Source: G965215225 sp965215225
GTDB taxonomy: Bacteria > Pseudomonadota > Gammaproteobacteria > CBDBNL01 > JAAOII01
Length of the DNA: 64,000 bases
Assembly: GCA_965215225.1 (NCBI GenBank)
Contig: OZ244039.1
Span: 434,001 to 498,000 of the forward strand
Direction: 5' to 3'
The notes under the pieces are model-generated. The model worked only from the letters and a program-made list of their open reading frames with translations. It made no database searches and had not been told where the DNA came from. Of this stretch, positions 18,220 through 25,896 are shown one piece after another; the first letter of the stretch is position 1; each line of letters begins with the position of its first letter. A program made the position numbers and the translations under genes.

Positions 18220-19138
18220 CCGATTGGGGCGGCGTGCTTGGTTTGTTTGGGGTAGTTGGCGTGTTTGGTTTGTTTGGTGTGATTCGTGTGGTTGGTTTGT
18301 TTGGCGTAGTTGGCGTGTTTGGTGTATATCAATGGCAAGGCGCAAAAGAAGATTGACAATGCCGATCTGGCTGATGGCTTAGAAAAACTTGGGCGCGCTC
18401 AAGCCAAAAAGGTAATCACTAGTTCTTCTTAATCTGTGTGTTTGGTGTGGTTGATTTGATTGGCGTGATTGGTATATATCAATGGCAAGGCGCAAAAGAA
18501 GATTGACAATGCCGACCTGGTTGATGGCTTAGAAAAACTTGGGCGCGCTCAAGCCAAAAAAGTAATCACTAGGTCTTCTTAGCCGATTGGGGCGGCGTGC
18601 TTGGTTTGTTTGGGGTGTTTGGTGTGATTCGTGTGTTTGGTTTGGTTTGTTTGTTTGGTGCGATTGGTGTATATCAATGGCAAGGCGCAAAAGAAGATTG
18701 ACAATGCCGATTTGGCTGATGGCTTAGAAAAACTTGTGCGCGCTCAAGCTAAAAAGTAATCACTAGATATTCTTAGCCGATTGGGGTGGTGTGCTTGGTT
18801 TGTTTGGTGTGATTCGTGTGGTTAGTGTGATTGGTTTGTTTCGCGTGGTTGATATATCAATGGCAAGGCGCAAAAGAAGATTGACAATGCCGACCTGGTT
18901 GATGGCTTAGAAAAACTTGGGCGCGCTCAAGCTAAAAAGTAATCACTAAATCTTCTTAATCGGCAGGAGTGGTGTGATTCGTGTGGTTGTTTTGTTTGTT
19001 TGGGGTGATTGGTTTGTTTCGCGTGGTTGATATATCAATGGCAAGGCGCAAAAGAAGATTGACAATGCCGATCTGGCTGATGGCTTAGAAAAACTTGTGC
19101 GCGCTCAAGCTAAAAAGTAATCACTAAATCTTCTTAAT
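18220..19138 (+). repeat. Five extra tandem copies of the ispG 3' end with G/T-rich spacers
   Basis: The last ~111 bp of ispG (18109-18219, encoding VYINGKAQKKIDNADLVDG and on) recur at about 18322-18432, 18472-18582, 18667-18776, 18852-18960 and 19030-19138. Copies are about 90% or more identical by eye and keep the reading frame. The last three end early at AKK-stop. Spacers are built from short GGTTTGTTTGG/GGCGTGATTGG words. No copy has a recognisable ribosome-binding site. The final copy and spacer run into the era coding region. Confidence 0.92.
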
Positions 19139-20642
19139 CGGCAGGAGTGGTGTGATTCGTGTGTTTGTTTTGTTTGTTTGGGGCGATTGGTTTGCTTGGC
19201 GTGATTGGTTTGCTTGGCGTGCTTGGTGTGATTGGCAAAAGCGAAGTCTTGTTGCTATCCAACAAGACCTCACTTAGTCTTAGCGGATTATGACTCCAGC
19301 TCTTATCCAGTTTCACTCTCACACTTAGCATTATCTTGGTAGCAAAGAAATGCTCCATCTCCTTCCTTGCTCGGCTTGCCATTTGCTTCATCTTCTCTCC
19401 TCGCTTGCCTAAGATTATTGCCTTGTGGCTTTCTTTGGTTATTAATATAGCAAGAGAAATAAAGAGAATGGGCTCTCCATTCCTTCTATCCTTCCCATCC
19501 CTCCTATCCTTCCTACCTATCCTATCTTCCCTATCTCTCCTATCCTTCCTACCTATCCTATCTTCCCTATCTCTCCTATCCTTCCTACCTATCCTATCTT
19601 CCCTATCTCTCCTATCCTTCCTACCTATCCTATCTTCCCTATCTCTCCTATTCTTCCCATCCTTCCTACCTATTTTATCTTCCCTATCTCTCCTATTCTT
19701 CCCATCCTTCCTACCTATTTTATCTTCCCTATCTCTCCCATCCTTTCCATCCTTTCTACCTATCCTATCTTCCCTATCTCTCCCATCCTTTCTATCCTTC
19801 CTACCTATCCTATCTTCCCTATCTCTCCTATTCTTCCCATCCTTCCTACCTATTTTATCTTCCCCATCTCTCCCATCCTTTCTATCCTTTCTACCTATCC
19901 TATCTTCCCTATCTCTCTCATCCTTTCTATCCTTTCTATCCTTTCTATCTTCCCTATCCCTCCTATCCATTCTTTCACAAACCACACCCAAGGAGAAAGG
20001 CAGTTCTTGACCCAGATGACGAAACAGCTGTTCGCGCAAGAATTCACAGGCAAAGAACCTATCACTATTTAGAATAACTTGATTATCATCATAGGCAAGG
20101 GTTGCTTCTGGCAGCAGTTCCATTATGCAACTCTTAAGAGGATCTAATCCCTGCCTTTTGCTTGCTGAAATGGGAAAGATATCCTTTAATTCCAAGCCAT
20201 TTTTTTGGGCTTCCTGTTGCACCTGTTTCGCTAAGGGCAGAAGGCTATCTTTATTGGCTATTAAGTCTATCTTATTTAGCGTGACCACTAATGGAACTTG
20301 ATAGCTTGCCAAGGACTTAAAAAAGCGAAAGTCTCGTTCATCATAGCGATGAGCGTCAATCACAAGTATCGCCAATTGGACCTGACCTAGGGCTTGGAGC
20401 ATTTGGCGGTGCATAAGGCGATTGAGATTGCTGTATTGTTTATCTACTCCAGGGGTGTCTATATAGATGGCTTGACGATTGCCTTGAGTCACTACGCCAT
20501 AGATAAGGCTACGAGTTGTTTGGGGGCGTGAAGTGGTGGCACTTATCTTGCGGGCAACAATCGCATTGAGCAGGGTAGATTTACCACTATTGGTCTTGCC
20601 TACTAGGGCGACATAACCGCAGCGCGAAACACTAGGCTTCAT
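19134..20642 (-). CDS. era: GTPase Era with a large repeat-encoded insertion and tail
   Basis: Essential GTPase for 16S rRNA maturation and 30S assembly. The G domain is intact: LVGKTNSGKS (G1), TTSRPQTT (G2), DTPGVD (G3), NKID (G4), SASK (G5). The KH domain is present with its GxxG loop (LGKRGEK). Between them, where other Era proteins have a short loop, about 165 residues of Arg/Asp/Lys/Glu repeats (units like REDRIGRKDRRD) are inserted. The last ~35 residues (PITPSTPSKPITPSKP...) are translated from the repeat spacers downstream of ispG. The total is about 502 residues against about 300 normally. Start ATG at 20642 overlaps the rnc stop by 11 bases; an in-frame ATG at 20654 is the alternative. 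Confidence 0.9.
   Translation of the reverse strand: MKPSVSRCGYVALVGKTNSGKSTLLNAIVARKISATTSRPQTTRSLIYGVVTQGNRQAIYIDTPGVDKQYSNLNRLMHRQMLQALGQVQLAILVIDAHRYDERDFRFFKSLASYQVPLVVTLNKIDLIANKDSLLPLAKQVQQEAQKNGLELKDIFPISASKRQGLDPLKSCIMELLPEATLAYDDNQVILNSDRFFACEFLREQLFRHLGQELPFSLGVVCERMDRRDREDRKDRKDRKDERDREDRIGRKDRKDGRDGEDKIGRKDGKNRRDREDRIGRKDRKDGRDREDRIGRKDGKDGRDREDKIGRKDGKNRRDREDKIGRKDGKNRRDREDRIGRKDRRDREDRIGRKDRRDREDRIGRKDRRDREDRIGRKDRRDGKDRRNGEPILFISLAILITKESHKAIILGKRGEKMKQMASRARKEMEHFFATKIMLSVRVKLDKSWSHNPLRLSEVLLDSNKTSLLPITPSTPSKPITPSKPIAPNKQNKHTNHTTPAD
19476..19970 (-). repeat. In-frame 36-bp-class tandem repeat inside era
   Basis: A degenerate minisatellite of about 495 bp. On the plus strand words such as CCTATCTTCCCTATCTCTCC recur at 30-45-bp spacing, most often 36 bp (12 codons). 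All length changes keep the era frame. One strand is almost pure pyrimidine, so the tract could adopt unusual DNA structures. Confidence 0.9.
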
Positions 20643-21378
20643 ATTCCATAGCATTTTGAATATATTCCAGCGCTGACTGAGCGGCAGCCTGTTCTGCCTC
20701 TTTGCGCGACTTCCCCTTGCCAGTGAATTTTTTGCTTATATTAGGAACCAAGCAGATAATTGTAAACGACTGGTCATGGGGTTTGCCATGAGTGGTTATT
20801 AGCTCATAAATAGGGACAATATGATGCTCTGCCTGGACTAATTCTTGAAGGATTGACTTTGCATCCTTGAAGTTCTGCTGTGCGGTTAAGTTATCAAGCC
20901 GGCTACCGAACAGAAACAGAATTAGTTTGCGACAAGGAGTCAATCCCCCATCTAGATAGATAGCTCCTATAATTGCTTCTAGCGCATTTGCTATCACTGA
21001 ATTTTGGCTGCGCTCGGTCGTTCCTTTGTGTTCAGAATAGCCAAGTAGAACATAGTCAAACAGCGCCAGTTTGCTGCCACATATCACTAAACTCGGTTTG
21101 CTTACTAAATTCGCTCGAATACAACTAAGGTCTCCTTCTTTCATATGGGGGTAATTTTGGTGTAGATATTCGCTAATCACTAGCTCCAAAACAGCATCCC
21201 CCAAAAATTCTAGCCGCTCATTACAATCAGTGCTAAAACTACGATGCGTAAGAGCCTGTTTTAGCAATTGCTTGTCAGCAAATTCATAACCTAATTGTTC
21301 TTCTAGTGAGGTGATATCAGGCTTTGTCCTTCTATTCTCTCTAGTCTTGGTCTCTTTAATCTGGCTTCGTTTCTTCAT
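20632..21378 (-). CDS. rnc: Ribonuclease III
   Basis: A 248-residue double-strand-specific RNase processing rRNA and mRNA. The catalytic signature NERLEFLGDAVLELV (about residues 53-67) and downstream acidic residues (NALEAIIGAIYLDGG) are present, with a C-terminal double-stranded-RNA-binding domain (about 166-242, GKGKSRKEAEQAAAQSAL). A basic N-terminal extension of about 20 residues precedes the usual start. It is followed by era in the standard rnc-era order with overlapping ends. Confidence 0.95.
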   Translation of the reverse strand: MKKRSQIKETKTRENRRTKPDITSLEEQLGYEFADKQLLKQALTHRSFSTDCNERLEFLGDAVLELVISEYLHQNYPHMKEGDLSCIRANLVSKPSLVICGSKLALFDYVLLGYSEHKGTTERSQNSVIANALEAIIGAIYLDGGLTPCRKLILFLFGSRLDNLTAQQNFKDAKSILQELVQAEHHIVPIYELITTHGKPHDQSFTIICLVPNISKKFTGKGKSRKEAEQAAAQSALEYIQNAMEYEA

Positions 21379-21388
21379 ACTATTATTA

Positions 21389-21413
21389 ATCTACAATAGT
21401 AGAAATTTGTATT
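21389..21413 (-). repeat. Half copy of a Cas12a-type CRISPR repeat
   Basis: ATCTACAATAGTAGAAATTT is identical to the conserved end of the repeats at 55361 and 55803. It sits 11 bases before the rnc start and is followed by an IS30-type end (TATTGGGC). On the minus strand it reads TTTCTACTATTGTAGAT, the hairpin core of type V-A repeats. Confidence 0.6.
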
Positions 21414-21648
21414 GGGCAAATCCCCATTTATACTGCATCACCTGTCATTATAATTGATCCCACTGAGTTGTTGAAACACCTTAATTAGCTGGATTAACAT
21501 TTAAAGCTATTCCGTTTTTTCTTATTTCTTCTATCATATATCTTTCTTTTGCTGAAAGGTGACTATAATGCCTTTTATAGATTGGAAGACCTCTCTATTG
21601 TTAATCTTAAAGAGAGATGTTGCACTTATGATGTAGATTTATGGACCT
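21405..21648. mobile_element. IS30-derived miniature element (internal deletion)
   Basis: About 240 bp. The left part (TGCATCACCTGTCATTATAATTGATCC...GAGTTGTTG) matches the 3' end of the intact IS30 at 2215-2265. The right part (TTTCTTTTGCTGAAAGGTGACTATAATGCC ... GTTGCACTTATGATG) matches its 5' end. Both terminal repeats remain while nearly the whole transposase gene is deleted, so it could be mobilised in trans. Confidence 0.75.
21564..21569 (+). promoter_or_regulatory. Putative -10 box within the IS30 miniature element
   Basis: A TATAAT hexamer points outward to the TVP38-like gene at 21655, conserved in position with the copies at 3185 and 8031. Confidence 0.35.
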
Positions 21649-21654
21649 AACAAG

Positions 21655-22470
21655 ATGGTGAAAAGAGTGAAAAAAGCGGCGAAGATAAGAAAGGCGGCAA
21701 AGACGAGAAAGCCAAAAGATATCAAAGGCTCTAAGAGGCTCTCTCGCTGGTTGCCTCTCTTAGTTCTGGCATTGGGTATCGGCATCTTTTTTCTGTTTGA
21801 CGGCCCCTCTTATATCACTATAGAGACCTTAAGTTCCAACCGCCAGGCCTTGGAGGAATGGGTAGGGCGTTATGGTATCTGGGCTCAGTTGTTCTATGTC
21901 CTCATATATATATTCGCAACCGCTTTCTCCTTGCCTGTGGGAGCCCTGCTAACCATAACCGCTGGCTTTCTATTTGGCATAGTTGTTGGCACCATCATAG
22001 TGGTGCTAGGCGCTACTATAGGTTCGGTCGGCATATTCATTGCGGTGAGAATGGGAGTAGGGGATTTTCTTACTAGGAACACTGGTAGCTGGGTAGCTCG
22101 TATGAGCGAGGGCTTCAAAAAGGACGCTTTCAGCTATCTTTTGATGTTGCGGCTGATTCCCATCTTCCCTTTTGCCCTGGTTAATGTGGTGCCGGCTCTT
22201 CTAGGGGTAAGCCTTTCTGTCTACGTCTTGGCTACCCTCATAGGTATCATCCCAGGCAGTCTGGTATATGTTCTGCTAGGCAATGGTTTGGGTGCTATCT
22301 TTGATACAGGTGGCAATGTGGATATGGGGCTCATTTTTGAACCAGAGATATTCTTGCCTATCTTGGCGCTGGCGGGACTGGTTCTTCTACAGCTTATATA
22401 TAAGAAGCTTCGTTCCAAGAAGACCTCTGCCAGCCCGACCTCAGCACCAGCCAACCAGTCAAAAGACTAG
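21655..22470 (+). CDS. TVP38/TMEM64 (DedA-superfamily) membrane protein
   Basis: 271 residues with a very basic N-terminus (KKAAKIRKAAKTRKPKD), then about five or six membrane segments. The VTT-domain landmarks are present: FSLPVGALLTITAGFLFG, LRLIPIFPFALVNVVPALLGVS and TLIGIIPGSLVYVLLGNGLG. The family is linked to lipid scrambling/transport and membrane homeostasis. A flavin disulfide oxidoreductase is encoded downstream, and such pairs are common in proteobacteria. No clear ribosome-binding site is visible before the ATG. Confidence 0.88.
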   Translation: MVKRVKKAAKIRKAAKTRKPKDIKGSKRLSRWLPLLVLALGIGIFFLFDGPSYITIETLSSNRQALEEWVGRYGIWAQLFYVLIYIFATAFSLPVGALLTITAGFLFGIVVGTIIVVLGATIGSVGIFIAVRMGVGDFLTRNTGSWVARMSEGFKKDAFSYLLMLRLIPIFPFALVNVVPALLGVSLSVYVLATLIGIIPGSLVYVLLGNGLGAIFDTGGNVDMGLIFEPEIFLPILALAGLVLLQLIYKKLRSKKTSASPTSAPANQSKD

Positions 22471-22481
22471 ATTAATGAGTT

Positions 22482-23083
22482 GTATCTCTAATATGCTTAA
22501 TATACTTAATACACCTATATATAGGTATATTAAGGGGCTACTATATAGGCGGCTACCTAAGTCTCGGAACCTTGACGAGTAGATATACTAATATGCTTAA
22601 TATACCTATATATAGGCGGCTACCTAAGTCTCGGAACCTTGACGAGTAGATATACTAATATGCTTAATATACCTATATATAGGCGGCTACCTAAATCTCA
22701 GAACCTTGACGAGCAGATATACTAATATGCTTAATATACCTATATATAGGCGGCTACCTAAATCTCAGAACCTTGACGAGCAGATATACTAATATGCTTA
22801 ATATACCTATATATAGGCGGCTACCTAAATCTCAGAACCTTGACGAGTAGATATACTAATATGCTTAATATACCTATATATAGGCGGCTACCTAAGTCTC
22901 GGAACCTTGATGAGCAGATATGCTAATATGCTTAATATACCTATATATAGGCGGCTACCTAAGTCTCGGAACCTTGATGAGCAGATATGCTAATATGCTT
23001 AATATACCTATATATAGGCGGCTACCTAAGTCTCGGAACCTTGATGAGTAGATATACTAATATGCTTAATATACCTATATATC
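22482..23083 (+). repeat. 67-bp minisatellite, eight copies
   Basis: GGCGGCTACCT starts at 22548, 22615, 22682, 22749, 22816, 22883, 22950 and 23017, exactly every 67 bp; a partial unit precedes the first. Each unit contains the palindrome CCTATATATAGG. Because 67 is not divisible by three, the array does not encode a protein. Copies differ by one to three bases. The following bases to 23305 repeat fragments (TATATAGGC) and hold no gene. Confidence 0.93.
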
Positions 23084-23305
23084 TACCTATATATAGGTAT
23101 AATAACAGGCCACTATATAGGCAGCTATTTAAAAGACGTCAGACCATCTGCCCAAGACTAGCTTAAGACCATGAGGATACTATTTGCCCAGCTGCCTATA
23201 TATAACCTAGATATAAGAGGCTCGCCCAGATTTCAACGAAAGAAGGACCACTCAATCAAGCCAGGAATTATTTCAAGCCAAGTATCTCAAATTAAAAACT
23301 AATTT

Positions 23306-24745
23306 ATGAAGACAACAAAGCAAGACATTGCTATTATTGGTGCCGGCTCGGCTGGTTTAACCCTTGCCTATGCGGCTGCCCATTTTGGCGCCCGAGTTGT
23401 TTTAATTGAGCGAGCGAAGATGGGAGGTGATTGCCTAAATTACGGTTGTGTTCCTTCCAAGGCGCTCCTTGCTGCCTCCCATCAGGCAGCCTCAACCAGG
23501 TCGGAGTTTGGGGTTCATCGCCAACCGGCTAAGGTAGATTTTGCTGGCGTCAATCGGCATGTCCAATCTGTCATTGCTGCCATAGCTCCTAATGATTCGG
23601 TTGAACGCTATGAGTCCTTCGGAGTTAAGGTGGTTCAGGGGCAAGCGGCTTTTATCTCACCGAACCTCCTGAGAGTTGAACAGGGCAGAGCCGAACTCCA
23701 AGTGCAAGCCAAGTTCTTTGCCATTGCCAGTGGTTCATCTCCTATGGTGCCACCCATAGCTGGTCTTTCCTCGGTTCCCTATTTCACTAATGAGACCATT
23801 TTTAGCAACAGCGTCTTACCCGAACATTTGCTCATAATAGGAGGCGGTCCTATAGGAGTAGAGATGGCACAGGCTCACGCTCAGCTTGGTTCTAAGGTCA
23901 CCATAGTAGATATGGGTCCCATTTTGCCGCGCGACGATCAAGAACTGGTTAAGCTCCTCCGCCAAGAGCTACTTAAGGATGGCATCCAAATGGTAGAAAA
24001 GGTTCAGGTAGAATCTGCCTCTCAGTCTGGCACTCAAATAGAATTACGGGTGACAAAAGAGGATGGCGAAAAGACGACCCTGAGCGGGACTCATCTATTA
24101 GTGGCGGCTGGCCGCAAAGCCAATCTGACTGAACTGAATCTTGCTAAGGCTGGCGTTCGCCATTCTCCTCGCGCCATTGAGGTGAACAAGCGATTACAGA
24201 CATCCAATAGGAAAATTTATGCTTTGGGAGATGTGGTTGGTCCCTACCAATTCACTCATATGGCTTCCTATCATGCTGGCATAGTGATTCGTAATATGCT
24301 CTTTAGATTGCCCGCTAAGGTAGATTATAGGGCGGTTCCTTGGGTTACCTATACCTCGCCAGAGATGGCTCATTGTGGTATAAGCCTTACTGAGGCGGAA
24401 AGAATCTACTCGTCTGCTCAGTTAGAAGTGCTGCGTTGGTCTTTTAGTGAAAATGATAGGGCTCAGGCTGAGCGAACCACTAATGGATTGGCTAAGGCTA
24501 TAGTAACCAGACGCGGTAAGATTGTCGGGGTGGATATCTTGGCTGCCAATGCCGGCGAGCTGATTCAGCCCTGGTGCTTGGCAATTCAAAACAGGCTTAA
24601 GATAGCAGCCATGGCATCCTATATAGCTCCCTATCCTACTATGGGAGAGGTCAATAAGAGACTAGCCGGCAGCTACTATAATACCCGCTTGTTTAATCCT
24701 CGCGTTCAAAGACTAGTGAGGCTGTTGCTAAGATTGCCTTTTTGA
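23306..24745 (+). CDS. FAD-dependent pyridine nucleotide-disulfide oxidoreductase (mercuric-reductase-like)
   Basis: A 479-residue class I flavin oxidoreductase. The FAD Rossmann motif IGAGSAG (about 11-17), redox-active pair GGDCLNYGCVPSK (Cys 43 and 48), NAD(P) motif GGGPIGVEMAQ (about 178-188), and second FAD motif YALGDVVGP are intact. The C-terminal catalytic region reads YPTMGEV where dihydrolipoamide dehydrogenases have HPT, so the general-base His is replaced by Tyr. That argues against lipoamide dehydrogenase. No extra C-terminal Cys pair or heavy-metal domain of true MerA is seen. The substrate is unknown. Confidence 0.85.
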   Translation: MKTTKQDIAIIGAGSAGLTLAYAAAHFGARVVLIERAKMGGDCLNYGCVPSKALLAASHQAASTRSEFGVHRQPAKVDFAGVNRHVQSVIAAIAPNDSVERYESFGVKVVQGQAAFISPNLLRVEQGRAELQVQAKFFAIASGSSPMVPPIAGLSSVPYFTNETIFSNSVLPEHLLIIGGGPIGVEMAQAHAQLGSKVTIVDMGPILPRDDQELVKLLRQELLKDGIQMVEKVQVESASQSGTQIELRVTKEDGEKTTLSGTHLLVAAGRKANLTELNLAKAGVRHSPRAIEVNKRLQTSNRKIYALGDVVGPYQFTHMASYHAGIVIRNMLFRLPAKVDYRAVPWVTYTSPEMAHCGISLTEAERIYSSAQLEVLRWSFSENDRAQAERTTNGLAKAIVTRRGKIVGVDILAANAGELIQPWCLAIQNRLKIAAMASYIAPYPTMGEVNKRLAGSYYNTRLFNPRVQRLVRLLLRLPF

Positions 24746-24821
24746 ACTGCTGAGGTCCCAGTCCCGCCCGCCGACCAAAAGACTGTTCTGATTGGTTCGT
24801 CAAACCTCATCCTAAACTCCA

Positions 24822-25896
24822 TTTAATAGCCTCAAAAAAAAATTAATTTTTTTGAAAAAAAAACTTAATTTTGCTTCTTTTGCTATCTTTATGTGTTATA
24901 AAAAGGCACGAATTTTTAGTTGATTTTATTTAGCCAATATGTTAATGATGCTCAGACTTTTTGTTATTAGTTTTAGGGACTACACGCTCACTATGTTTTT
25001 TGTGAGGGTCGGTTTTTTCTCTTGGTGCGCTCTTATCGGTGCTGCAGCTTCATTTAATAGCCTTGAAAAAAACTTAATTTTTTTGAAAAAAAATCTTAAT
25101 TTTGCTTCTTTTGCTATCTTTATGTGTTATAAGAAGGCACGAATTTTTAGTTGATTTTATTTAGCCAATATGTTAATGATGCTCAGACTTTTTGTTATTA
25201 GTTCTAGGGACTATACGCTCACTGTGTTTTTTGTGAGGGCTGGTTTTTTTCTTGGTGCGCTCTTATCGGTGCTGCAACTCTATTTAATAGCCTTGAAAAA
25301 AAACTTAATTTTTTTGAAAAAAATCTTAATTTTGGCTTGTTTTGCTATTTTTTGTGTTATAAGGAGGCACAGAATTTTATTTAATTATGAAGGATAGAAT
25401 ATTGATAAACTATTTAATGAGATCTAACAGTAGATTTTTTGTTATTAGTCCTAAAGACTACATTTTTGCTATGTTTGTTGTGCGTTTTTTGCATCTAGGC
25501 TCTTTTGTTGGTGCGCCTTTATCGGCGCTGCAACTCCATGTAATAGCCTTGAAAAAAAACTTAATTTTTTTGAAAAAAATCTTAATTTTGACTTGTTTTG
25601 CTATTTTTTGTGTTATAAGGAGGCACAGAATTTTATTTAATTATGAAGGATAGAATATTGATAAACTATTTAATGAGATCTAACAGTAGATTTTTTGTTC
25701 TCTTGCCTTTGGCAAGAGGACAGCGGCTGCAATTGCAACCAATACAGAGGAGAAGTACGAGAAGTATGAGGAGTATGAGAAGCGGAATCAGTTCATCCCT
25801 TTTATTAGGGCTGAGAATTCCGATAAGTGCTTTATTCTCTGTGGCGCTTGTGTTGTGGGGAATTTTATTTAATTTTATTTAACCAATATATTAACC
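24822..25896 (+). repeat. Degenerate tandem copies of the giant-gene 5' region
   Basis: Units begin at about 24822, 25052, 25282 and 25538 (spacing 230, 230 and 256 bp). Each has A/T tracts (GAAAAAAACTTAATTTTTTTG), a GTGTTATAA motif resembling an extended -10, and a short frame resembling the N-terminus of the giant lipoprotein (for example LFVIS..DYTLT.FFVR versus LFTTSPKGYT...). The lipobox is lost in the first three units. The last unit (25538 on) is the leader actually joined to the giant gene. I see no functional gene between 24746 and 25896. Confidence 0.8.
25700..25718 (+). promoter_or_regulatory. Leader hairpin of giant gene 1
   Basis: CTCTTGCC-TTT-GGCAAGAG, an 8-bp stem about 180 bases before the gene. 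The second giant gene has the same hairpin at 37865-37883 with one change that leaves a G-U pair. Confidence 0.5.

Noticed and set aside
18322..19138. ispG 3'-end copies as a family of small genes
   Set aside because: No ribosome-binding sites or convincing starts; explained as partial gene duplication.
19336..20010. A 224-residue plus-strand frame full of LPILSSLSLLSF repeats
   Set aside because: It is the antisense of the era repeat; era itself has recognisable domains in the other strand.
22482..23083. 67-bp array as a CRISPR array
   Set aside because: The whole unit repeats with no variable spacers, so it is a minisatellite.
23306..24745. Dihydrolipoamide dehydrogenase (lpd)
   Set aside because: The catalytic HPT motif is YPT and no 2-oxoacid dehydrogenase genes are nearby.
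24939..25653. Three short plus-strand frames upstream of the giant gene as membrane peptides
   Set aside because: They are decayed copies of the giant gene's 5' end and run through A/T tracts.
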